The notes below the pieces were generated by a model, which had not been told where the DNA came from, searched no databases, and saw nothing but the letters and a program-made list of their open reading frames with translations. A stretch of DNA of 64,000 nucleotides from Nilaparvata lugens (taxonomy: Eukaryota; Arthropoda; Insecta; Hemiptera; Delphacidae): contig NC_052506.1 in NCBI RefSeq assembly GCF_014356525.2, positions 16,363,872 to 16,427,871 on the forward strand. Reading direction: 5' to 3'. Position numbers and translations under genes: made by a program. Of this stretch, positions 28,201-41,149 are shown in pieces. Position 1 is the first letter of the stretch, and each line of letters opens with the position of its first letter.

Positions 28201-31200
28201 TATGTGTATTAGATTGTATTGAAAGCCTAATCAATTTTTTCTTTTAGTTTATAAGCATTTTAAGATAACAGGTACAGCACAGACATTAACATTGAAATAG
28301 TTATCATGTGAATCTCGAAATCAGCAACAAGTGAACGCCATGAAGTGTTAAGAACATTTGGGTGATTTTCGAACTAGTGTGACATAACTACGCCAATATC
28401 TACGCCAAAATCTACGCTGCGGCCTACACTAATAACTACGCCAATATCAACACCAATAACTACGCCTAAATCTACGCTGCGGCCTACACTAATAACTACG
28501 CCAATATCAACACCAATAACTACGCCTAAATCTACGCTGCGGCCTACACCAATAACTACGCTAATGTCAACACCAATATCAACACCAATAACTACGCCAA
28601 AATCTACGCCGATGCCTGTGCTGATGCCAACGCCAATATCTATGCCGATGCCTGCGCCGAAGCCAATATCTGCGCCAATGCTGATGCCAAAATCTGCGCC
28701 AATGCTGATTCCAATGCCAATATTTACGCCGATGCCTGCGCCAATACCAATGCCTGCGCCAATGCTGATGCCAACAACAAAAATCAATGCCAATGCCTGC
28801 GCCAATGCCTATGCCTGCGCCAATGCTGATGCCAATGCCAAAATCAATGCCGACACCAAAGCATACGCCAATAACAATGCCAACGCTTATTGCTGACTTT
28901 GTATCTCAAACTTCAACACTACTGCATTACCTGGAGGTAATTGTCATCCATGTTCACATTCGCAACTTTGAATTCAGAAGAACAGTCACAGTATCATGAA
29001 AGAATTGATTCAAAAAATACTCTCCTAAATTATTCCTGTATGCAGAACTCTAAACCTTGAAAGCTGAAAATATCAAAAAACCAAACCTTACCTAAATTAA
29101 TCCTCACCTAAATTAATCCTGTATGCAGCGTCTATCTCTTTTCCAAAAAACGAATTACATTGTCATTTCAAGCCTGAAATGTACATTGTATAATTATATG
29201 ATACAAAATTTATGTGACTCTGTATTGAATTTGGAATGCAGCCGTCTACTACAAACATGAAGCAATGCTAACTGAGATGTCACCTGTATCGAGTTTGATA
29301 TGCATCAGTCGACTACAAGTATCAGCCCAACACTACGTGCATCCAGATCAGCCCAACACTTAACATCATCACATTGGAGTCACACTTAACTGAAAATCAT
29401 ACTGAGTGCCTTAACGGACTGTTTTCCAAAATGTGCATCAATAAAATCAACCACGTCAATAGTGAAAGAAATGAACATTTTTTGATTTATTGAAATTTTA
29501 TGTGAAAATTAAATGTAACAATTCATCAATTCATTTAAAAAAAAAAAAATAATAATAATAATAATAATAAATTTTTCATTCAACATACTAAATTTTTTTA
29601 TGCAATAAAAATTAAATTTTTCTATCTATTAAATTTATGTGCAATTTCAAAAAACTATTCTTTACATATTAAACTTTCTGTTGAGATATTTTTCTTTAAA
29701 TTATAAAGCTAAATCAAAAGTAATATTGATATTCTATATTTTGAGATATTGTTTGGAAACATATAACAAACGCTATTGATGAATTTTTATAATAATTTTC
29801 AATATTATTGGATGACATGTAATGTTTTTCTAGAAAAAATTGTTACTGTTCTCAAATTTAAATTTCAACAATTTTCATTAGGGTCAATGTAAATTTTTTC
29901 TTTAAATTTTCAAACAGTAAAATTTTTTTATGTCAAGAGGGGGTATTGTAATATTACATTTTTTCTCACATTTGAATCGAATCTTCAATTCGAGATCTAT
30001 GGAACTTTATAGTAAATGTCAGAGTCATCAATAGACGGACAAACTTTTTGACGGAGAATTTATTATCGTAAATGTTTGTTGCATTGTTCCATGGTGTCAC
30101 CGAGGCAGGGTTAACAAATACTAGATAAATGGTTTATTTAAATCGAGATATATATAAAAATTTAAAATAACATTTTCAAAATAAAGTTTTATTGAGAACA
30201 GATGTAGAATGTGAATTCTAAACTTATAAGTTATAATTTTTTGGTGACGTGTCTGTAAAAATCGATACTGAACAAGGCGTTGGCTTTGTGACTTGCAACT
30301 TAGGTTTCTTCCTGTTCTGCCTCTCTAGAAAAATGGCTGGCTACAAGTGTTGTTGTGGAGTTTTGCTCTGAATCATTTTCGTTTATTAATGTTTTAAATT
30401 GAGTTTTATACAAATTTTTGTGTTCTGTTTTGTTCATAATTAGCTATTAGTGTAGTCAAGCCAATAGCCACTGTGTTTCAACTGTAAACTAGATAAGTAT
30501 TTTAGTTCGTAGTTACTCTAAAAATAATTAGGCTTAATATATATTTCTTTGTGTATTTGTATAAATTCATCTGAAGATTATAAGTTAATTTGCTCTGAAA
30601 ACTGGATTTCTCATTCATAGGCAATAGATCCATTCACAATTTATCAAGAATCTATTTCATTGGAGCCGACAACTATCCTTAGGTTGATAGGTGTTAAATG
30701 CTATTCCAACCGTTTAAGGAAAAATTGGTAGCACGGCAATTTCTATGAGATTGTTGGTGATATTCACCAAATAGTTGACTATCTAAGTTAATTCAATTAA
30801 CCTACTCTGACCTAGTAGGCTTAGCTAATATCCAACACTTCAAGTAATTATTCTCACAAAGTAGTGTCCTTGCAAACTTGGACAACGCCATTTTCTGGGC
30901 CCTTGACGCTTGACGCTCAGACACTTCCTGTGTGTATCATGAACGCTCTTACCACGCCACGCCACGCTCCGCTCCGCCTTCAGTGAGTTTGTACCCTTAG
31001 TCACCCCACGAAGGAGAGTACTGCTTCAAGATTGAGGCAGGAGTACCTCAGACCTGCCAGTTCTAAAATTGTTTAGTGTATGAAATCAGATGAAAATAAC
31101 CCAGAAGTTTCTGTTTTAAATGAGAAAGAAAAGGTTGGGAAGATTAGGTTTTGGCACTTGAATGGCAATATATTGATATTATTAGAAATGTTTTGATAAT

Positions 31201-34200
31201 TTCAGATAATAAACACAAATAATAGCGAACAGTTGAAATACTTGAACATTTGAATTAGGTTTTGGCTGAATGGCAATATATTGATATTATTACAAATGTT
31301 TTGATACTTTCAGATAATAAACACAAATACTAACGAACAGTTGAAATACTTGCACATTTGCAGCACCACACAATATTAAGAATTTCAGGAAAACACAATT
31401 AAACAACCAGTAAAATGTATCAAGACAGCACAATACTAAATGTCAAGTCATTGGCCCATATGAATAAAACCAGAGCAAATGCTCATGAGCAAGAGCATGG
31501 AGCATAAGGTTTTGCTCATGAGCAAAAGGTAGAAGCATTTGCTCATTTTTATATAAGCTTTACCTTTTACTCTTACCTTATGCTCCTGAACTCTGGAGCA
31601 AATGCTCATGTATTTTAGAGATTTTTAATCAGCTGATTCGCTTTTTTAGCCTTAGTTTGTTTTCATAGCTCACGGAAGCGCTAAATATGCAAATAGGATG
31701 CACCACTTGTGTTTGCGTCGTCTGCTCTTTTATTTTATTTTATTTATTTATTTATATATTACATGTCATAGGCCATTACAAGAAAAGCATGGACAATTGT
31801 CATACAAAAATCAGTCAATAAAAACATAACTTAATCTAGCAATACAAGTTCTTATTTCTAAACAATGCATTATATTAAGATGACAAAAGTAACTATGACT
31901 ATGATGCACACTATTATAGATACCAGTAACACAAAAAACAAACATTTATAGATAAAAAATAGAATAGTAGAGTACGGTACCAAAATATAGTCAGTCTATC
32001 AGCCTCTTTCACATAGTAATTAATCTTGAAAATGTTGAAAGGAAGGCCTAGGATTCAATTTATGAGTGCCTGCCAACTATACGGACACTCCTCAATCAAC
32101 CAGTCCTTAGTCATTCTTTTGAACAGGCCAAGTGACTGAGCCTCCTTTAACCGGTTGGCAACGAATTAAAAACCTTTATACTTTTATGCTCCGTACTTTG
32201 TTCATAAAATGCTGTTCGGTGCTGATTAATTCTTACAACATTTCTTGATCTGGTGAAATGATCATGAATATCAGATCCTGTTGTCCAACTGTCATGTGAC
32301 TTATAAGCAAAAATAGCCAGGTTGTAAATATAAAGAGCAGGAACTGTCATGATTCTTGATGACTTGAAAATGGACCGACAAGAAAATCTATGGGGCTTCC
32401 CAAATATGATCCTAACAGTTCTCTTCTGGACTTTGAAAACCATCAGTGCATCTCTTGAAGCACCCCAAAGCAGTATGCCATATGAGAGTAGTGACTCAAA
32501 ATACCCATGGTAGGCAGCAATCACAGCATCTCTTGCCAGAACCCCAGATAATCTTGAGATAATGAAGGCTGCTGAATTGAGTTTTTTTATCAGTGATTCC
32601 ACATGAACTGACCATGCCAAATTCCGGTCGACAGTCACTCCCAGGAACCCTGCCGAGGTAGAGGGCTGAACCTCCTCACCATCAATATCAAACTGAAAAG
32701 AGCCCAGCTGTGATCGCTGTATCTGGAATTCAATAAATGAGGTTTTCTTAATGTTTACCTCCAACAAGTTTGCCTTGCACCACTGAGCCACCTCACTAAG
32801 CACAGAGTCTGCAGTCAGCTGAAGTTCATCACTATTCCTAGCTGTTATTAGGAAATTTGAATCATCAGCAAAGAGAACTGATTTGGCATGATGTACATTT
32901 GCAGGGAGGTCATTAATGTAAATCAGAAACAGAAGGGGGCCCAAAATTGATCCCTGTGGGACCCCTCTCCCAACAGGACGAAGTTCAGACCTGAATTTAC
33001 CATTAATGACAACACCATTATCGCCCTCTATTTCAACCATCTGGTTTCTGTTACTAAGATAAGACTCAATCATCGACAAGAAATTACCTCTAATTCCATA
33101 GTAATGAAGCTTCCTTAGAAGAATGCTGTGGTTCAGGCTGTCAAATGCCTTCTTCATATCAACGAAAAACCCCATGACCTTAACACCCTGATCCAATGAT
33201 GAATAGATATCACTGATGAAACTCTCCAATGCATCTACGGTTGACATTCCAGCTCTAAAACCATATTGACACTCACTTAAAAGATTGTTATTCAGGAAGT
33301 GAGCCAGCAAGGGGTCATATATTGCTCTCTCCCATACCTTGGACAAAGAGGTCAAGTTAGCTATAGGTCGGTATTTATCCACTTCCTTCCGAGAGCCTTT
33401 TTTGAAAATTGGCTTTAGCTTAGATACCTTGAAGCAGGCGGGGAATGACCCAGAAGCACATGATCTGTTCAGAAGCTGAGTGACAGGACCACTGACACAA
33501 TGGAAAAACTCATTTAGTATTTTTGAAGGAATTCCATCAGACCCACTGGACATTTTCATTTTTAGCTTCTTAGCAATAGATACAACCTCTTGCTCAGACC
33601 AAGTTGGCAACTCAGAGACAGCAGTATTACCAGGATTAGAATTTACAAGTAAATCACAAAAAGAAGGACCGTCAAAAACCCCCAAACTGAGCCTATTATT
33701 CGATGAAACCACCCCAGCAAAGTAGTCATTGAATACTTCAGCAACTTCACAAAGTGATCCTACTGGAGGCCATCAATCACAATTGGATACTCAGTACTCA
33801 CCCTGATGGGAGTTTCCTTCCTGATTAGATTCCATACAGCCTTAGATTTGTTGTCAGCAGAAGCTATCAGTCTCTTGGAATATTCAGTCTTGAGAGAATG
33901 GATCAGCAGTCTGATGTCAGAGGATATCTTTTTGAACAACTCACGAAACAGAGTATTTTGAGGATAAGCCTTCATAAACAGCTCCAGGTCTCGCTTCCTG
34001 TTACAGAGATCCTTCAAGTAAGGATTGACCAGGGGATCTTTGAAGTATTTCTGAGAATTCCTAACTTTCTCAAAGGAAAGGCCATTTCAAAACCCTGAAC
34101 AAACATCTGGACAAAGTAATCAGTCTGAGCCTCGTGGTGAATCTCATTCAGATATATAGGTGACCAGTCACATTGACCTAAGTAGTGAGAGATTTCAACT

Positions 34201-37200
34201 TGTTTTGATCAGAGAAAGATCGTTCATTACAGCCTTGAGAGATTTCACCTGATGCAGAGGTAAAGGAACAACTATCTCCTGAGCAAAGTGATCGGACAGA
34301 GACAAGCTAATCACTCTTGACAATACAGCATCAATATATTTGACACTGATGAAACCATTATCCAACAGAGTGGAAGAGTGAGCTGTAACCCGAGTAGGCT
34401 CCCCAATTACATCCTGAAGACCATAGGCACGGAAGACTGACATCAACTCCTGCTTTGAGCTTGAGTTACTGAGAAAGTCAACATTAAAGTCGCCAATCAC
34501 AATAATTCCCTTAAATCTCTTAAAAGTTGAAGAAAGAAGCTTGTCAAGCCTGTCAACAAATGTATCCATTGAGCTGTCAGGGGACAGCTCTGTTTTCTAT
34601 TTATGAATAGAGTTTTAGGTTAGTTGAGTTTAGAATTTTGAAATAATAGCGTGAAAAAATGTCATCTCTATAATAATCTTCAGCATATTCTTATAATATC
34701 AATAGCCTTCTTATAATCGTTTACACTTTCATCTTCTTAAATACCTATTTCCTATTTTGTGATGGCTATCTTTATAACAGGTAGCTAACTTTTGTATTTA
34801 TTCTTTTGTAGGGATAATGGTGATATGTATCATGGTTGAATCTAAAAAGAGTTTTATAGTTCTCAACTATTGATTGTGATCGTATATGGTATAGTTTCCT
34901 CTTCCTCATACGAATTAGTTGAGCCATTTTAATATGAGCAAAAGGTGATAAGCTGCTCTAGACTAAACTCACCTTTTTTGAAGCATTTGCTTCAAAAGTT
35001 GAGCTTATAGTTTTGCTTTAAAGTTGAGCTTATAGTTTTGCTTTAAAAGTTGAGCAAATTTTGAGCGAAAAATTTTACTTTTGAGCAAATGCTCAAACTA
35101 TTTTTTTGATGAGCATGAGCAAAAGGTTTTGCTCACGTTTATTCATAGAAAATGAAGCAAATGCTCCATATTTTATAAGTATAAGCAAATGCTCAACTTT
35201 ATTCATATGGCCCAATATCTATATGTTGAATTTTCAACTCGAGTTGAGTTTTCAAAAACAAACCTATTACCTTTCATAACAAAGTTGATCCGTAAAGCAT
35301 CCATTGGTTTGGTTTCAGTTAGAAAATCACGTCCTGGAACCAGGTAAGGGCCAACTTGATTCCACAATGGGGAGAGTCTTGCCAAAACTGAATAACTGAG
35401 ACATCTCTCGTAGGCCATCAGAGTCAACTCCTCAGCGGACGAAAACTGCAAAAGTATTCATATTTCAAGTCAAAATTTATAAATTGTTCATAATAATATA
35501 GAATAGTTAGATTTGAATGGTATAGGTAGTTCATTTTCGAGAATAGATTTGCAATTGCAGAGGTGTGAAGGAAGAATAGATTAGTGTGCATGTTTCTGTT
35601 GCAATCAGGTTTGCATCAAGCGACAGGGCAGCCAACCAAACGTCCTATCACTACTGAAATCTATTCCCAAGACTGAACAAACTGTAATACATTTTATATG
35701 TTCAATTAATATAGAAATTTAGTACCCTCTATTTACTTTTTTACTTAAAACGAGGGTACTAGCAAGTTATACAGGGTGTTTCAGAAGTAGTGTCGAGAAT
35801 TTTAGGGTATTGTACCTGGATGCTAGGAGACTACAAATGTCATATTTGAAGTGTCCAAAACTCAGCGGTTATCCTTATAGCTGCCATTTTGTTTTTTTCA
35901 CTTAAAAATTTTTATCTCAAGAACGAAATGTTGTATTGATCTGAAATTTGGCATGAATATTTATGCTATAAAGACTCAACTATAAAAAATAAAAAATAAA
36001 TTTTTCGTTGAAATTTTTCAAAATAGCGGCCATTTTAAATTTTTGATGGCGAATATCTCGAAAACCGTCCATTTTACAGAAAATTTACAAGAGACAAAAA
36101 AGTTAGAAAATTTTTTCACAATTCCAATGATACCTAATTTATTAAGATTGGTCGAAGAATAACAGAGAAATTAATTTTTTTCGTACTGCATGCATGACCA
36201 CTTTTCACCATTTAAAGATCAATATTAATTTTTTAATTCCAGATGTATTTAAGAATAAGCTTTGAAACTCGGTATGGCTCCATATGGGCAAACAGATGAT
36301 TTTACAATGGTTTTCAGATGATAATGTTTGTCTTGTAAAAGTATTGTTGTTTCATTAAAAGTAAGAACCAGATGTAGTGCTTCCTATTTCTTAGTCTCAC
36401 GTTTCCTAGGTCTTATTTCTATCTTAAATTTCCAGTTTCAATATTTTCTTACGTTGCTTCTACACAAATATTAATTATTGTAATGGAATTTAGTTCGCTG
36501 GAGTACACCGATATTCACTTCATGTATGGAGCAGCTCTTGGCAATGCGACCGAAGCAAGAAGAATGTATGCAGCTGCATCTCCAACCGCCGTCTCCCTTC
36601 CGACAAGGTGTTCACAAGAACTCACATCGGCTGAGAGAAGTTGGTTCATTTGAACGGAACAGGGTAATTGCTGGTAGGCCTCGAGCAGTTCGAAATGTTG
36701 CTTTTGAAGAGGAAGTATTGCAGAAATTCGATTTCAATCCTAGAACGAGTACGAGAGCAGTTGCAAAGCAAATCAATTCAAGTGCTTCTTCTGTGTGGCG
36801 TGTACTAAACAAGGAAAGACTTCACCCCTTCCGCTTTCAAAAAGTTCACTCATTGGTTGAACGCGACTATGAGCCAAGAGTAAACTGTGCCCGTTGGTTT
36901 CTTCAGCAAGACATTATCCAACCAAATTTTCTAGAAAATGTGTTATTTACCGATGAGTCCAGCTTTACAAGAGAAGGAATCTTCAACTCTCGCAACAGTC
37001 ACGTCTGGGCCTTAGACAATCCTCATGAGGTCAAAGTGCATGGTTATCAGCATAGATTTTTGCTGAATGTTTGGATGGGTATCTTAGGTAATCGCGTGAT
37101 TGGACCATACATTCTTCCTAATCGTCTGAATTCTCCCACGTACATTACTTTTTTAAGAGACATACTACCAGAACTTTTGGAAGATGTGCCTCTTGCAAAC

Positions 37201-40200
37201 AGATATAATATTTGGTTTCAACATGATGGTGCCCCTGCTCATTTCGGAAATGTTGTTACGGACTTTCTGAACATGACCTATCGTCAGCGGTGGATTGGGC
37301 GGGGTGGACCAGTACCGTGGCCCGCACGTTCACCTGACCTCAACCCTTTAGATTTTTTTTTCTGGGGCCATATGAAAGACCTTGTTTACAGCACGCCAGT
37401 AGAAAACGAAGAAGACCTTGTGGCAAGAGTGGTTGCTGCAGCAGGTGCCATTCAAGATGATGAAAATGCTTTTATAGCAGTTCGACGGTCCATGATTGAA
37501 AGGTGCAGACTGTGTAATCAAGTTGAAGGACGGCATTTTGAGCAATTGCTGCATTAGTATCAGTGAACCGATTTGAGTGAAATTAATATTTTTCAATGTA
37601 AAATAAAATTTGGAGGAAAGTTATTCTTGTATATTTCTGTAATAAGAACGGTTTTCATGAAATTATAAAAAAAATTAATATTGATCTTTAAATGGTGAAA
37701 AGTGGTCATGCATGCAGTACGAAAAAAATTAATTTCTCTGTTATTCTTCGACCAATCTTGATAAATAGGTATCATTGGAATCGTGAAAAAATTTGCTAAC
37801 TTTTTTGTCTCTTGTAAATTTTCTGTAAAATGGACGGTTTTTGAGATATTCGCCATCAAAAATTTAAAATGGCCGCCATTTTGAAAAATTTCAACGAAAA
37901 AATTTTTTTTTATTTTTATAGTTGAGTCTTTATAGCATAAATATTCATGCCAAATTTCAGATCAATACAACATTTCGTTCTTGAGATAAAAATTTTTAAG
38001 TGAAAAAAACAAAATGGCAGTTATAAGGATAACCGCTGAGTTTTGGACACTTCAAATATGACATTTGTAGTCTCCTAGCATCCAGGTACAATACCCTAAA
38101 ATTCTCGACACTACTTCTGAAACACCCTGTATAATAATTAAACAACTAAAGTAGCTCTTTTAGAATACTCCATTAAAATTTTGATATTGTATCATCACAA
38201 AACAATCTAGTCTTCAATAATTTCGAATAAAAATAATTTGAAATAAGAATAGAAGAGTAATCAAAAAAGGAATCAACTTTTTGATGTCATGAGCTTCTAT
38301 TAAAAGTACTGGTGTGAAACATTTCTTAATGACTTGACATTAATTATTAATAAAATAAGAATCAATAAGAAATAGAGAGTGGAAAGTAATAAAGGGTACT
38401 TTCAAAAAGGGGTAAAGTGTTTCATTTTACAACTAATTGATTAATATTGTAATAGTATAATGTCATTCAACAAATATCATTACTTGTAGGGCATGTTGTC
38501 TTATCGAAATCAATTAATGTCAAAACTCCTGTGATTAAACATTATTAAATGTCCTGTTTCTCGAATAATAATAATGTTCATAGACTTTTCAATGAAACAG
38601 ACATAACAACTTGTTCACAAATTTACTAATTGAAAATTTAGGTGACTCGAATTGACTCTAAAAATGTTCAAATCTTCAATAATGTTATATTGATTTTCTG
38701 ATGAATGAGATAAACTGATCAAAAGTTTGTAAATACTGTAGTTACAAAATATATCCAAGGTTTTTTCCTTGAGTCTTCACCGATAAATTGAAATATTTGA
38801 ACAATTTATTATAGGTTAAATGATTAAATCTAAAATGGAGTTAATCATTCAACATCACAATCATTCAGTCGAAAGCATCAGTTTTTAAAACTTGGAAAAT
38901 AATCTTGATTTCAATAGTTGCTATTCTAATTTCTAACCCGTTCTATATTATGGATGTGATTTATTATCTTGAGTACAACAAGCCCTGTGAGTATTGATAG
39001 AGCTAAGCGAAATCCTTGCAAGATTTTTATCCTCACCCGATCTGCATAAGCGAATTATGATTCAATATGCAGATAGTCTTGGTCTAAATTTGGTGTCTAA
39101 AAAAGTTAAGAAAAAATAACGAAAAAACAGTTACTAGCCTAAAACATTATTTTTTTCTTGTGTAGAAAATCAAAAATTGAAATCAAGTGCAACCTGACAA
39201 AATAAGCTTACATTCAAATTCAATGATTTCAAATACAGTTCTGAATTCTTCTTGTTCATAATTTTCTTTGGAAACAACAATGTCGATGCAATTTGATCTA
39301 TGATAACTTGGAGCGGCCAACAGGCCATCGAAGCGACCATTGAAAATGATAGTCCTAGAAAAGAAATATACATAATTCATTGCAATTAACATTCTAAACT
39401 TGATACAATGTTAACCTATCTTTTTACCCTAGAGTTATTAGAAGTGAAATAACCAGATTTAAAAAAATACTGAAGCAAAAAAAAACAAGTTCAACCTCTA
39501 AATTAGGGTATAATCATATCAGATGCACGTATATGCAAGGAGCTTAAGCCCATGAATGACCCAAGCGCGCAGATGAGAAACAAAATCTGGAAAGAGCCGT
39601 GGGAACCCTCACACTGAACGTGTGCACTTGCTGGTGGCGTTCAGTGTAAGCAGCTACAGGCACGTCACAACATGTTTCTATGGCTCTTTCCAGATTTTGT
39701 TATTCATCTGCGCGCTTGGTCATGCATGGTCTATATGCACTTGCACACAAGTGTATCCACATAATGTATCCAATGTGATCATACCCTAACGCAACCGGTT
39801 CCAACATTTCAATCCTATAGAATCGCATGTTTCAGAAAGATTCGAGGATAAGAACTGAAAATGTTCAAGTTTGAATCTAAGTTAACTATTGTCTTGAAAG
39901 TGAATTTGGTACAGTTTTGGAAAATACTCCATATAGTCTGAAGATATCATTGTTGTATATTGCCCGCCAGAATCTAGATGGCTATGATCAATGATCTAGA
40001 TGGCTGGATATAGAAAAGGCGTGCCGTAACAACTCCTCAGTTTGTCAACTCATTCTCGTTTCTTTGGTTCTCTACCCTAATTCCATTCTTTATGTATTAA
40101 CGAATACAACAGGAATCCCAACTTAATTTACTATCCTATAAAATTATGAGATCATCTCTAATGATTTTTACCCGGTCCCTGTAAAACCAGAAATATATGA

Positions 40201-41097
40201 ATTTTATTGGAGGTATCAACTGAATTTTACCGGTGTTTTCTGCTTTTGTATTGATTTTTTATTGCCGATGATGCCACGACAAGCTGTTTGCTTGTTGATT
40301 TTTAAAAGAACTATTCCTGGATGGCTTAGGGTTAGAGGATTTTACTCAACAGATGAGTACGGTATCTAAAGTATAATGATTTTATAAAGTACAAATGATT
40401 CAATTATTTTAAAAATGGAAATATTGTTAAACTGACAATGCTATTGTAAACACATTTGATTCATTATTTTAAAAATGGAAATATGTTAAACTGACGATGC
40501 CTATGTAAACTTGTTTTATTTTATAGCAATAAGATCTTGTATTTTTGATTCATGAGATGATAAAACGTCAATGCCTACCGCCTGTACATAACCATGCAAC
40601 GCGTAGCAGACTGAAGTTGCTGACCCAGACCACTATACAACACCGGCCAGCAATTCAAATCAGGAAGCACTAGTACTATACTTCGTTCAAATTAACTTCG
40701 GACTTGGGATGGACATGCGCAGCAGAGAAGGCATGCAGCGGCAGGGATACAACGGCTGCTATGTTGCCGTTGTATTTTGGCCAGCGTTTTCTAATTTCCA
40801 GTGAGTATTCAAGCGCTCATGTTAAACTTAGGAAGTTTCCTCTCTGCAATCACAGACTCGACTGACTCTATTCGACAAATTGACAACTACCCTTCCACCT
40901 ATGACTCAATCCATCACTGCAATTATGTCCAATGTTATGTTCAATAAGTCGTTCCTTGTGACAGCCTGTAGTTTATGGAATTCTTTGCCTGCTGAGCTGA
41001 AGCTAGTTGAGGGACATCGCCGGTTCGGCGCGGCTGTCTTGCGGTGGATCAGAGGTGGTGGACTCGGCTGAATGATCCCTACCCCGTAATTCAAGTC

Positions 41098-41149
<52 letters not shown>

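Larger units (their letters stand above)
18342..30739 (+). mobile_element. 12.4 kb tandem LTR retroelement array: LTR-internal-LTR-internal-LTR
   Basis: Three near-identical LTRs of about 793 bp (TGTAATATTAC...GTAGCACGGCA) separate two near-identical internal regions of about 5 kb. Outer flanks carry one direct ATTT on each side (18,338-18,341 and 30,740-30,743). A primer-binding-like site (TGGTACGCCCTGGTG) starts 2 nt after LTR1 and LTR2, and a purine tract (AAGAGGGGGG) precedes LTR2 and LTR3. No reverse transcriptase, integrase or protease was recognised, so this is a large non-autonomous (LARD-like) element. The tandem form suggests recombination between LTRs, or an assembly duplication. 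Confidence 0.9.
31732..34600 (-). mobile_element. 5'-truncated LINE with endonuclease remnant and long RT
   Basis: Reading down the minus strand: the endonuclease C-terminal piece ('GIIVIGDFNVDFLS', 'LSDHFAQEIVV') at 34,195-34,569, a linker (33,760-34,017), then the RT at 32,147-33,712. Frameshifts separate the three pieces, so the copy is not functional as is. The tail is A-rich with TAAA units at about 31,732-31,760 (reverse strand). Jockey/CR1-like. Confidence 0.88.
31450..35215. mobile_element. 'GAGCAAATGCTC' foldback element split by a LINE
   Basis: Ends TTGGCCCATATGAATAAA and TTTATTCATATGGCCCAA are inverted. Both arms are rich in GAGCAAA(A/T)GC units, which also pair with each other. 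The LINE at about 31,732-34,600 lies between the arms. The right arm ends about 55 bp from the donor of the C18orf63-like exon at 35,271. Confidence 0.65.
38466..40690. repeat. tandem segmental duplication, copy 1 (partner 41,377-43,195)
   Basis: 'CAACAAATATCATTACTTG' starts both copies. Order is conserved: exon-like block, the GCGCGCAGATGAG foldback MITE, 'ACTATCCTATAAAATTATGAG', and 'AGACCACTAT..AAGCACTAGTA' at the end. A LINE fragment and microsatellite separate the copies. Confidence 0.82.

Noticed and set aside
18342..30739. CRISPR-like or endogenous virus interpretation of the repeats
   Set aside because: The repeats are LTRs with TG..CA ends and a target duplication. No regularly spaced short repeats and no envelope, RT or viral structural gene is recognisable.
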